DNA of 64,000 nucleotides from Streptomyces sp. HM190 (GTDB lineage Bacteria > Actinomycetota > Actinomycetes > Streptomycetales > Streptomycetaceae). A model generated the notes under the pieces. It saw only the letters and a program-made list of their open reading frames with translations, was not told where the DNA came from and made no database searches. Made by a program: the position numbers and the translations under genes. Each line of letters begins with the position of its first letter. Within the stretch, counting starts at the first letter, position 1. Below are positions 8,155 through 16,291 of the stretch, in pieces. The stretch lies in NCBI RefSeq assembly GCF_009857135.1, contig NZ_CP047318.1, forward strand, positions 7,130,001 through 7,194,000, written 5' to 3'.

Positions 8155-10058
8155 TGGCGCAGGCGTCCTTCTCCAACGTCGTCCATGTCTCGATCGGCGG
8201 CGGCAGGCTCCCGGACCACATCGCCGACGATCTCGTCGGGGCGTGGGTGGACCTCGGCGCCGGCGTCCCCGGCGCGTTCCGGCTCACCTTCCGGGACCCG
8301 CACGGCCTGCTGCTCGGCGAGCTGAACGTGCGGTTCGGCACCGAGGTGGTGGTGGCGCCGGTCTCGGACAGCCAGGGCGCGGCATCCCCGCTGCTCACCG
8401 GCGAGGTGACCGGCATGGAGACCGACTACGACGGCACCGGCACGTTCACCGTGATCCGCGGATACGACCTGGGCCACCGTCTGATGCGGCAGCGCCGGGT
8501 CGCCGCGTACCGCAACCAGACCGCCGCCGACATCGCCCGCAGACTGGCCGCGCGCAGCGGCATCGCGATCGGCAGGGTGCAGTCGACCAGGACGGTCTAC
8601 GAGTTCATCAGCCAGTCGAACGTCACCGACTGGGACTTCCTCTCCCGGCTCGCCGACGAGAACGGCATGGTGATGTCGCTGGACTCCCGGGGCGGGTTCC
8701 AGTTCGTGGAGGCGGCGCCGGCGTCCGGAGCCCCGCCGACCAGCACCGACGGCGACAAGAGCCCCTTCGTGCTGCACGCCGGGCAGGACGTGCTGCGCTG
8801 CCGGGCCGCGGTCACCTCCGCGGACCAGATCGGCAAGGTCGAGTCGCGGGGCTGGGACGTCACCACGAAGAAGACGCTCACCTCCATGGCACCCACGACG
8901 AGCACACCGGCCGTCCTCATCGGCACCACTCCGGGCGCCGCCGCCTCAGCGTTCCCGGCCGGGAAACTGGTGGAGACCGAGACGCCGTACGACCGCCAGT
9001 CCGAGGTCGGCCACGCCGCCGACGCGCTCGCCGGCGACATCGCCTCCTCCTTCGCCGAGCTGGAGGTCACCGTGCGCGGCAACCCGAAACTGCGCCCCGG
9101 TGTGCCGGTCACGCTCAGGGACGTGGGTGGCCCCTTCGAGGGCAAGTACACGGTCACCTCCGTACGGCACGTCTTCGGCGACGACAGCCACTACCAGACC
9201 TGGGTGACCGTCAGCGGCCGGCAATGGCGTTCCCTGTACGGGCTCGCCTCCGGCGCCGGCGGCACCGCCGCGCCAAGGCTGCCGAGCGTGGCCAACGCCC
9301 TGGTCACCGACGTACAGGACCCGCTGAGGCAGGGCCGGGTGAAGCTGCGGTTCCCGTGGCTGGACGACACCTACGTCAGCGACTGGACCCGCACCGTGCA
9401 GTGGGGCGGCACGTCGGGCGGCGGGATCTTCCCGCTGGACGTCGGCGACGAGGTGCTGGTGGCCTTCGACCGAGGCGCCCTGGACCATCCTTTCGTCATC
9501 GGCGGCCTCTACAACGGCCGGGACATGCCGACGCCTGTCCCGGACGTGCCCCTGCACGACGGACTGCGGCAGAAGGCCATCCGGCACACGCTGTCCGACC
9601 GGGACGGGAACCGGGTGGACCTGCTCAGCCAGACCACCGGCGCCCGCCGGCAGGGCGTGCGCGTCGCGAGCGGCGACGGCCGGCTCACCATCAACCTCGA
9701 CCGGACGAAGACCGAGATCACGGTGGACAGCAAGGGCTCCGTCACCATCAAGGGCGGCCGGTCGGTGTCGGTGGAGGCGGGCACGGACCTCACCCTGAGC
9801 GCGCGGCGGGCCCTGACCATCAAGAGCGGCGGGCCCCTCACCCTCCAGGGCCGGGGTCTGGTCAACCTCAAGTCGCTCGCCGGTGCCGTCAACGTGGACG
9901 CGCTGGGCGCGCTCAGCCTCAAGGCGGCGGGCGCGGCAACGGTCACCGCGGGAGGGACCGTCCAGGTCAACGCCGCCGCCAACGTGGGCATCCGGGCCGC
10001 CACGCTCATGCTGCAGGGCGCCGTGCTGGTCAACAACAAGCCGTATCCGATCCCGTGA
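8154..10058 (+). CDS. VgrG/gp27-gp5-like spike protein
   Basis: This 634-aa protein forms the trimeric spike that plugs the tube and crowns the baseplate. The N-terminal half matches the gp27-like hub (RQRRVAAYRNQTAADIARRL, then QSNVTDWDFLSRLADENGM). The gp5 OB-fold follows around residue 385 (GRVKLRFPWLDDTYVSDW). A regular run of short beta-helix repeats ends the protein (VTIKGGRSVSVEAGTDLTLS). No C-terminal toxin extension is visible, so any cargo must be separate. It overlaps the LysM gene by one base. Confidence 0.95.
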   Translation: MAQASFSNVVHVSIGGGRLPDHIADDLVGAWVDLGAGVPGAFRLTFRDPHGLLLGELNVRFGTEVVVAPVSDSQGAASPLLTGEVTGMETDYDGTGTFTVIRGYDLGHRLMRQRRVAAYRNQTAADIARRLAARSGIAIGRVQSTRTVYEFISQSNVTDWDFLSRLADENGMVMSLDSRGGFQFVEAAPASGAPPTSTDGDKSPFVLHAGQDVLRCRAAVTSADQIGKVESRGWDVTTKKTLTSMAPTTSTPAVLIGTTPGAAASAFPAGKLVETETPYDRQSEVGHAADALAGDIASSFAELEVTVRGNPKLRPGVPVTLRDVGGPFEGKYTVTSVRHVFGDDSHYQTWVTVSGRQWRSLYGLASGAGGTAAPRLPSVANALVTDVQDPLRQGRVKLRFPWLDDTYVSDWTRTVQWGGTSGGGIFPLDVGDEVLVAFDRGALDHPFVIGGLYNGRDMPTPVPDVPLHDGLRQKAIRHTLSDRDGNRVDLLSQTTGARRQGVRVASGDGRLTINLDRTKTEITVDSKGSVTIKGGRSVSVEAGTDLTLSARRALTIKSGGPLTLQGRGLVNLKSLAGAVNVDALGALSLKAAGAATVTAGGTVQVNAAANVGIRAATLMLQGAVLVNNKPYPIP

Positions 10059-10166
10059 CGGCGGGAGTCCGGTGCGGTCCGCGCAGTACACGAGAGTCGT
10101 CGGGTTCGTGAAGTCCATGAGGTTCGTGAAGTTCGTCAGGAGCGGGAGAGGGCGGGTGGTCTGCTG
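10059..10166 (+). other. 108-bp spacer with short direct repeats
   Basis: This is the only sizeable gap inside the eCIS operon after the spike gene. GTTCGTGAAGT occurs twice, 18 bp apart, at about 10103-10131. It might carry an internal promoter or result from slippage. No hairpin was evident. Confidence 0.4.
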
Positions 10167-10607
10167 ATGGCCGAGCAGTTCGTCGGGGCCGGCTGGGCGT
10201 TCCCCCTGCGCATCGGGCCGACCGGGGGCATCGCCCTGGTCAGCGGGGAACGGGAGATCGAGGAGGCCATCCGGCTGGTGCTGTCCACCGCGCCGGGGGA
10301 GCGGCCGATGCGGCCCGAGTTCGGCTGCGCCATCCACGACCTGGTGTTCGCGCCGGTCAACGAGGCCACCGCCGGCCGTATCCAGCACGAGGTGTACGTC
10401 AGCCTCGACCGGTGGGAGCCCCGGATCGAGGTGACCGACGTGGAGGTCACCGCGAGCACCGGCCAGGGGGTGCTCTTCATCGACGTCCGCTATGCGATCC
10501 GCGGCACCAACAACCCGCGCAGCCTGGTCTTCCCCTTCTACGTCATCCCCTCCCACGACGAGCCCGGCGACGGCGGCTCGGACATCTCCCCGGAAGGTCC
10601 CCGCTGA
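10167..10607 (+). CDS. Baseplate wedge protein, gp25/GPW family
   Basis: This 146-aa protein has the gp25-like lysozyme-fold signature (GEREIEEAIRLVLSTAPGER, then MRPEFGCAIHDLVFAP). In tail-like systems this small protein links the first sheath ring to the baseplate wedges. Length and motif positions fit the family well. The start follows a GAGCGGGAGAGGGCGGG purine-rich leader. The stop overlaps the ATG of the baseplate J-like gene by one base. Confidence 0.94.
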   Translation: MAEQFVGAGWAFPLRIGPTGGIALVSGEREIEEAIRLVLSTAPGERPMRPEFGCAIHDLVFAPVNEATAGRIQHEVYVSLDRWEPRIEVTDVEVTASTGQGVLFIDVRYAIRGTNNPRSLVFPFYVIPSHDEPGDGGSDISPEGPR

Positions 10608-12565
10608 TGGCCCTGCCCTCCCCGAACCTCGACGACCGGCGCTTCCAGCAGTTCGTCGACGACGCCAAGCGCTACATCCAGCGGCGCGCCCCCGAGTGGA
10701 CCGACCACAACGTCTCCGACCCGGGCATCACCCTCGTCGAGACGGTCGCCCACATGGCGGACCAGATCGTCTACCGGCTGAACCGGGTGCCGGAGAAGAA
10801 CCACGTGGCCTTCCTCGACCTGGTCGGCATCCGGCTGTTCCCCCCGTCGGCAGCCCGGACCGAGGTCACCTTCTGGCTCTCCGCCCCGCAGGAGGAGCCG
10901 GTGGTGCTGCCCGCCGGCACCGAGGTCGCCACCGCGCGCACGGAGAGCGAGGAGGCGGTCGTCTTCGCGACCGAGCGTGAACTGGTCGTCGTACCCAGCG
11001 CGTTGCGCCATCTCATGGTGCAGCGGCAGGGCGAGCCCGTCACCGACCTGACCGCCGATCTCGCCGAGGCGAAGGACGTGAGGTGTTTCGCCGAGGCCCC
11101 GCGCCCCGGTGACTGCCTGCTGCTCGGACTGGACGCCGCCGTGCCGCACTGTGCGGTGGCGCTGGGTCTGGACAGCCGGGTCGACGGTGTCGGCGTCGAC
11201 CCGCGGCAGCCGCCGCTGGTGTGGGAGGCGTGGACCGAGGACGGCTGGGCTGCCTGTGAGGTGGACCGGGACGGCACCGGCGGCCTCAACCGGCCGGGCG
11301 AGACCGTGCTGCACGTTCCCGGCGGGCATGTCCTGTCCCGTACCGGCGGGCAGGAGGCCGGCTGGCTGCGCTGCCGGGTCACCGAACCGCTGCCCGGCCA
11401 GCCCTTCTACACCACCTCGCCGACCGTGCGTGCCGCCGAGGCGTTCACCCTGGGCGGCACCACCGGCGTGGTGCACGCCGAGACCGTGTACGACGAGTTT
11501 CTCGGCGAGGCCACCGGCCTGCCCGGCCAGCGGCTCCGGCTGGCCCACGGGCCCGTCGTGGGCGACGATCCGCCGGTGCTGCTGCAGACGGCCGAGGACG
11601 ACGGCTGGCGGGACTGGGACGTCGTGCCCCACTTCGCCGCCTCAGGACCGCACGACCGGCACATCACCCTGGACGCCACGACCGGGGAGGTCGCCTTCGG
11701 CCCGGCGGTCCGGGAACCCGACGGCACCCTGCGCCAGTACGGGGCGGTGCCTGCGCAGGGCGCGGTCGTACGGGTGCGCCGCTACCGGGTCGGCGGCGGC
11801 CGGGCCGGGAACGTGGCCCGCGGCGCGGTACGGGTGCTGCGCACCTCCGTGCCGTACGTCTCCTCGGTCGTCAACCGGGAGGCGGCGCGGGGCGGGGTCG
11901 AGGGCGAGACGGTGGAGGAGGCCAAGATCCGGGCGCCGATCACACTGCGGGCCCAGGAGCGCGCGGTGACCCTGCGCGACTACGAGGAACTCGCGCGGCG
12001 TGCCGCCCCGGAGACGGCCCGTATCTCCTGCCTGGAGGGCGAGGAGAGCGAGCACGGAGCGTACGCGGTACGGGTGCTGGTGGTCCCGCAGGCGGTGCCG
12101 GACCCCGGCGGCAGGCTGCGATTCGAGCAACTGGTCCCCGGGGACGGCCTGTTGCGACGCATCACCCGCTTCCTCGACGAGCGCAGGCTCATCGGGACCC
12201 GGCTGGCGGTGGGGCCGCCGTTCTACCAGGGCGTGACCGTCGTCGCGACGGTGCACGCCTTCCGGGGCGTGGACGCCGACCGGGTGCGGCGGCAGGCGCA
12301 GGACGCCCTCTACCGCCACCTCGACCCGCTGACCGGGGGCGCCGACGGCACGGGCTGGCCGTTCGGCCGGCGGGTCCAGGCGGGCGAGATCTTCGCGGTG
12401 CTTCAGCGGGTGGCCGGTGTGGAACTGGTCGACGAGGTGCTGCTGCACCCGGCCGACCCGCTGACCGGGAAGCGGGGCGAGGCGACGGACCGGATCGACC
12501 TGGAACCGGCGGCGCTGGTGTTCTCCTTCGACCATCGGGTGCGTGTGATGGGGGACGGCGCATGA
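10607..12565 (+). CDS. Baseplate J-like assembly protein
   Basis: This 652-aa protein belongs to the putative baseplate assembly (gpJ-like) family of eCIS and actinophage-like tails. The N-terminus has the diagnostic WTDHNVSDPGITLVETVAHM, and a C-terminal baseplate-J core contains NREAARGGVEGETVEEAK and RAVTLRDYEELARRA. It builds the baseplate wedges together with the gp25-like and tail protein I-like neighbours. The start overlaps the gp25 stop (TGATG), and the stop overlaps the next ATG by four bases. Confidence 0.94.
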   Translation: MALPSPNLDDRRFQQFVDDAKRYIQRRAPEWTDHNVSDPGITLVETVAHMADQIVYRLNRVPEKNHVAFLDLVGIRLFPPSAARTEVTFWLSAPQEEPVVLPAGTEVATARTESEEAVVFATERELVVVPSALRHLMVQRQGEPVTDLTADLAEAKDVRCFAEAPRPGDCLLLGLDAAVPHCAVALGLDSRVDGVGVDPRQPPLVWEAWTEDGWAACEVDRDGTGGLNRPGETVLHVPGGHVLSRTGGQEAGWLRCRVTEPLPGQPFYTTSPTVRAAEAFTLGGTTGVVHAETVYDEFLGEATGLPGQRLRLAHGPVVGDDPPVLLQTAEDDGWRDWDVVPHFAASGPHDRHITLDATTGEVAFGPAVREPDGTLRQYGAVPAQGAVVRVRRYRVGGGRAGNVARGAVRVLRTSVPYVSSVVNREAARGGVEGETVEEAKIRAPITLRAQERAVTLRDYEELARRAAPETARISCLEGEESEHGAYAVRVLVVPQAVPDPGGRLRFEQLVPGDGLLRRITRFLDERRLIGTRLAVGPPFYQGVTVVATVHAFRGVDADRVRRQAQDALYRHLDPLTGGADGTGWPFGRRVQAGEIFAVLQRVAGVELVDEVLLHPADPLTGKRGEATDRIDLEPAALVFSFDHRVRVMGDGA

Positions 12566-13125
12566 GTGCGAGGGGTTCCGTCGACGGGCTGAGGTCCTCC
12601 GCACCGCTCGGCGGGATGCTGCCCGCCGTGTTCGCCGACGACTACCTGGCACAGCGTTTCGTCGCGGGTCTCGACGAGGTGCTCGCTCCGATCCTGAACG
12701 TCCTGGACTGCCTGGACTCCTACTTCACCCCGGCGCTCGCCCCGGCGGACTTCACCCGCTGGCTCGGCGGCTGGGTCGGCGCCGAGACCAACGGCACGGA
12801 GCCCGAGGAGTGGCTGCGGGCCGCCGTGGCGGCCGCCGCGCATCTGCACCGGGTACGCGGCACGCGGCGCGGACTGGCCGAGACGGTCCGGCTGGCCTTC
12901 GGTGTGGAGCCGGAGATCAGCGAGAGCGGAGCCGCCGACTGGAGCGCCGGGCCACTCGGCCCCGTCCCCGGCGAGCCCCGGCCACGGCTGCACGTCACCC
13001 TGCGGCTGCCCGACCCGACCCCCGCGGACGCACACCGGCTCGACAGCCTGGTCGCCGCGGCCCGCCCCGCCCACATGCCCTACACGGTCCAGGTGACCGC
13101 CGCGGAAAGGATTCCCGAGAGATGA
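12562..13125 (+). CDS. Phage tail protein I-like baseplate protein
   Basis: This 187-aa protein matches the tail protein I/baseplate wedge family of eCIS loci (LPAVFADDYLAQRFVAGLDE, then FTRWLGGWVGAETNGTEPEE, and HRVRGTRRGLAETVRLAFG). It is the last canonical structural gene of the operon. ATGA overlaps couple it to the genes on both sides. In phage P2 the homologue bridges the wedges to the tail fibre region. Confidence 0.92.
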   Translation: MSARGSVDGLRSSAPLGGMLPAVFADDYLAQRFVAGLDEVLAPILNVLDCLDSYFTPALAPADFTRWLGGWVGAETNGTEPEEWLRAAVAAAAHLHRVRGTRRGLAETVRLAFGVEPEISESGAADWSAGPLGPVPGEPRPRLHVTLRLPDPTPADAHRLDSLVAAARPAHMPYTVQVTAAERIPER

Positions 13126-14813
13126 CCACCCAGCCCCCCGCCACCGGTTCCGGCCGGGACGGGGCAGCGCGCTGCGCCGACTGCGGCACCCGGGCGGCGC
13201 CCGGCCAGTTCTTCTGCGACTCCTGCGGCGCCGTGCTGCGCTGGTCCCGCCACCTGGCGGCGCGCGGTGAGACGGCCCAGGACGCCCACGCCCGCGAGTC
13301 GGACGCCCCGCGCACCGAGGAGCCGACGTCCGGGCAGTTCGCCCCCCGGACCGGCACCGCTCGTGGAACGGGCGTCGCGCAGACCGCGGAAGCCGGCCCG
13401 GCAGCCGGGCGATCGGCCTCCCGGGCCGAAGGCGACCGGGTGCCCGCGGGTGCGGTGGGCCTGGCCGCGGACCCGGACGACCGGGACGGAAGCCGGTCGG
13501 TCGATCTCGGGGCGTCCGCGACCGGGAGCACCGAGCCGTCGCCGGGATCGGGGCGGGCCACCGGGCGGTATGCCGATGCCGAGGACAACGCGTACGCCGA
13601 TGTCGCGGCCTCGTTCGGTCAGACCCCGTCGACCGCGACGCGAACCCCGGAAACGGGCGGCACCCCGTCCGGCACGCGTACCTCTGGACAGCCCGGACCG
13701 GACCCGGACCGCCCGGGCCCCGGCCGAGCGGACACCAGCGCGTCGAGCACCGAGGAGCCCGGAACGAGCGCGTCGCGCCGCAGCGAGCCGCTCACCCCGG
13801 AACCGCACACGACCGGGGTGACCGACGGCCCCACCCACACCGGCGGGGCGGAAGCCGCTTCCACCGCACCGCGTCCCCCGGCGTCCTCCGCAACCCCCGG
13901 CGCCGGAGACGACGCGGTCGCGCGGGCCAGGTCTCTGATCGTGCCGGTCGCCGACGGTGAACCCCGGGGCACCCCGACGGTGTCCGTCCCGCCCGTGCTG
14001 CCGGGCCGCCCGGTCGCAGACCGCCCGCAGGTCCGCGACCCCGGCCGGGAACCCGGTGCCGACGGCGGCATGCCCTGCACTTGGTGCGGCACGCCCAACC
14101 GGCCGGACCGGCACTACTGCGTCCTGTGTGCCATGCCGCGGTCCGGCGGCCCCGCGGTCCCCGGACGCCGCCCATGGTGGCGCCGCGTGCTGGACTTCCG
14201 TCAGCGGGAGGCACCGTGGGCCGGTGACCGGCCGCGTCTGAGGCGCAGTCTGGGCCACCTCATGACCTGGGCGCTCTGGGCGGTGCTGCTCACTCTGCTG
14301 ATCACCGCCGTCGTCAACGCCGACAACGCCGTCAGCGCGGTCCGCGACCACTTCTCCAAGCGCGGCCCGGTCGGACCGGACAGCGTCGAAGCCTCGCGTT
14401 CCTATCCGCGGCACGATCCGGAACTCGCCTTCGACAAGCTCAGCAACACCTGGTGGGGCCCGGGGGTCAACCAGTCCGGTGAGGGCGAATGGGTCGAGGC
14501 CCGCTTCGACCAGCCCACCCGCCTGCTCGACGTCATCATCACCCCCGGCGTCTCCGTGCGCGCCGACGAACTCTCCGAGTCGGCCCTCCCCCGGCGCGTC
14601 GAAGCCGTGATCACCACCGCGGACGGCAGGAAGGAATCCCGCTTCCTCACCCTCGACCAGGCGGCCGGGGGCCAGCGCCGCGCCTTCCGGGCCGGCGAGG
14701 TCACCGCCGTACGCCTCATCGTGCGCTCGGCCTACGCGGCCTCCGCCGACAAACAGGTCGCCATCGCCGAGATCGAGTTCTTCGGCCCGTCCAACAGCGG
14801 CAGATCCCAGTAG
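13122..14813 (+). CDS. Membrane protein with two zinc ribbons and C-terminal discoidin-like domain
   Basis: This 563-aa protein has four visible parts. A zinc ribbon uses C18/C21/C32/C35. A long disordered Ser/Thr/Pro/Gly-rich linker follows. A second ribbon uses C319/C322/C333/C336. A single transmembrane helix lies around residues 379-402. The last 150 residues (RSYPRHDPELAFDKLSNTWW, then VEARFDQPTRLLDVIITPG) look like a galactose-binding/discoidin beta-sandwich. Topology would put the ribbons in the cytosol and the sandwich outside. It overlaps the baseplate gene, so it may tether the injection particle to the membrane. This architecture resembles what I recall of the membrane protein CisA of Streptomyces coelicolor; that link is from memory. 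Confidence 0.88.
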   Translation: MTTQPPATGSGRDGAARCADCGTRAAPGQFFCDSCGAVLRWSRHLAARGETAQDAHARESDAPRTEEPTSGQFAPRTGTARGTGVAQTAEAGPAAGRSASRAEGDRVPAGAVGLAADPDDRDGSRSVDLGASATGSTEPSPGSGRATGRYADAEDNAYADVAASFGQTPSTATRTPETGGTPSGTRTSGQPGPDPDRPGPGRADTSASSTEEPGTSASRRSEPLTPEPHTTGVTDGPTHTGGAEAASTAPRPPASSATPGAGDDAVARARSLIVPVADGEPRGTPTVSVPPVLPGRPVADRPQVRDPGREPGADGGMPCTWCGTPNRPDRHYCVLCAMPRSGGPAVPGRRPWWRRVLDFRQREAPWAGDRPRLRRSLGHLMTWALWAVLLTLLITAVVNADNAVSAVRDHFSKRGPVGPDSVEASRSYPRHDPELAFDKLSNTWWGPGVNQSGEGEWVEARFDQPTRLLDVIITPGVSVRADELSESALPRRVEAVITTADGRKESRFLTLDQAAGGQRRAFRAGEVTAVRLIVRSAYAASADKQVAIAEIEFFGPSNSGRSQ

Positions 14814-15014
14814 CCCGGTCGTCCCGGCAAGGGGAACGACGACGGCCACCACCTGGACCCGGCCGCACCGCCGCCCGCTTCCTGAGTTTCCGGCCCGAGC
14901 CTCCGCTGAGGTCCCGAGCAGGCTTTCCCACACGGCAGATGAGTAGGTGCGCTCATGCCGGGGTTCGCAACGACCCCGAGGATGGCGGCACCACACAGAC
15001 ACCAGGAGCACACG

Positions 15015-15698
15015 ATGTCCGCCATCAACATGTCCGTCGACCCGTCGCCGTCGGACGTACCGCGGCCCCCCGGCGGTACAGGCCGCTGGCTGCCCGCCGT
15101 TCTCGCGGCCGTCGTCGCCGCGGCGCTCATGGCGTCGGCGTGGGGTGCCAAGGACCCGACCACCTGGCTGCTGGAGACGGTGTGGGTGATGGTGGGCCTG
15201 CCCCTGGCGATCCTGCTGCGGCGGCGGTTCCCGCTGAGCGGCCTGCTGTGCGGTCTGCTCGCCGCGCACGCGCTGGTCCTGATCGTGGGTGGGCACTACA
15301 CCTACGCGGAGGTCCCGGCCGGTGACCGGGTGCGCGACTGGTTCGGCCTGGAACGCAACCCCTACGACCGCTTCGGCCACCTCATGCAGGGCTTCGTCCC
15401 GGCGATCCTGGTGCGGGAACTCCTAGTCCGTACCTCGCCGTTGCGTGGCAGCCGCTGGCTCGCCCCGCTGGTCGGCTGCGCCTGCCTCGCCTTCAGTGCC
15501 GTCTTCGAGATGCTGGAGTGGGCGGCCGCCGTGACCGGCGGGCAGGCCGCCGACGCGCTCCTGGCCACTCAGGGCGATGTCTGGGACACCCAGTGGGACA
15601 TGTTCTGCGCCCTGATCGGCGCCACCTGCTCACTGCTGTTCCTCAGCCGCCTGCACGACCGCAGCCTCACGCGCCTGCCGTTCGCGGCGAGGGACTGA
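15015..15698 (+). CDS. DUF2238 (YjdF-type) integral membrane protein
   Basis: This 227-aa protein has about six hydrophobic segments and the family hallmark GHYTYAEVP followed by RNPYDRFGHLMQGFVPAI. A Glu-rich transmembrane motif (FEMLEWAAA) and DVWDTQWDMFCALIGA lie near the C-terminus. DUF2238 proteins are inner-membrane proteins of unknown function. The ATG at 15015 has an AGGAG site; the in-frame ATG at 14955 does not. It stands alone, 200 bp after the injection-system operon, and is probably independent of it. Confidence 0.9.
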   Translation: MSAINMSVDPSPSDVPRPPGGTGRWLPAVLAAVVAAALMASAWGAKDPTTWLLETVWVMVGLPLAILLRRRFPLSGLLCGLLAAHALVLIVGGHYTYAEVPAGDRVRDWFGLERNPYDRFGHLMQGFVPAILVRELLVRTSPLRGSRWLAPLVGCACLAFSAVFEMLEWAAAVTGGQAADALLATQGDVWDTQWDMFCALIGATCSLLFLSRLHDRSLTRLPFAARD

Positions 15699-15744
15699 AC
15701 CGGTCCCTCGGTACGGCGTGGTGTGCGGAGCGAGGAGCCTCGAG

Positions 15745-16231
15745 GTGCCGGCCGCGGGGTGTGCTCGCGTCAGGGCGTCGGACCTGGGTTTCCATCCCGT
15801 CGATCCGCAACGTGACCTGCTCGGCCTCGGCATAGGCGAACACGTCCTCCAAGGTCCGCAGCCGCACCTCGGGCCGGTCCGGGACGGCGAACCCGTGGCT
15901 CGCGAGCAGCGGACGGATCTCACCGATCGCACGGCCGATGGTGGACGAGCCCACCTCGTAGATCACGCCCCAGGGCCTCGTGGGTGAGCCCGGTCCGCAG
16001 GCGCACCAGCGTCACCAGCAGCCGATCGACGAAAACGAACTCGTACTTCGGCCCAGCCCCGGCTTCACGCTCGCGGGCACCGCCACGCCGGTCATGGCGC
16101 CCGGACTCACACCGGGCCTCCCAGCGTGGAGCGAGCTCAGTGGCCAACTCGCCCAGATGTTGGTCCGAGACGCCGCAGAAGGCAGGATGGGACATGGCCG
16201 CGCGGGCCTGATGGGTGATCACAATCCACAC
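15745..16231 (-). pseudogene. IS5-superfamily transposase remnant, frameshifted and 3'-truncated
   Basis: Two minus-strand frames together give the N-terminal third of a DDE transposase. The first begins ITHQARAAMSHPAFCGVSDQ and includes FVDRLLVTLVRLRTGLTHEA. The second has VIYEVGSSTIGRAIGEIRPL and ends at RIDGMETQVRRPDA. An extra G in a G-run after GAGGCCCTG shifts the frame. The sequence diverges just after the first catalytic-region Asp, so most of the catalytic domain is missing. It is a dead insertion-sequence relic. Confidence 0.75.
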
Positions 16232-16291
16232 GACTCACGCGGCCAGCCCCATGGCCCCACCCGTGACGAAGATCACTCGCGGGTCGGCCCA

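Noticed and set aside
10080..10166. Possible short peptide from the direct repeats before the gp25-like gene
   Set aside because: No independent start or ribosome binding site. It reads through into operon spacer and looks like repeat slippage.
14820..14850. Weak inverted repeat GTCGTCCC...GGGGAACGAC after the eCIS operon as a terminator
   Set aside because: The stem contains a bulge and no T-run follows. Too weak to call.
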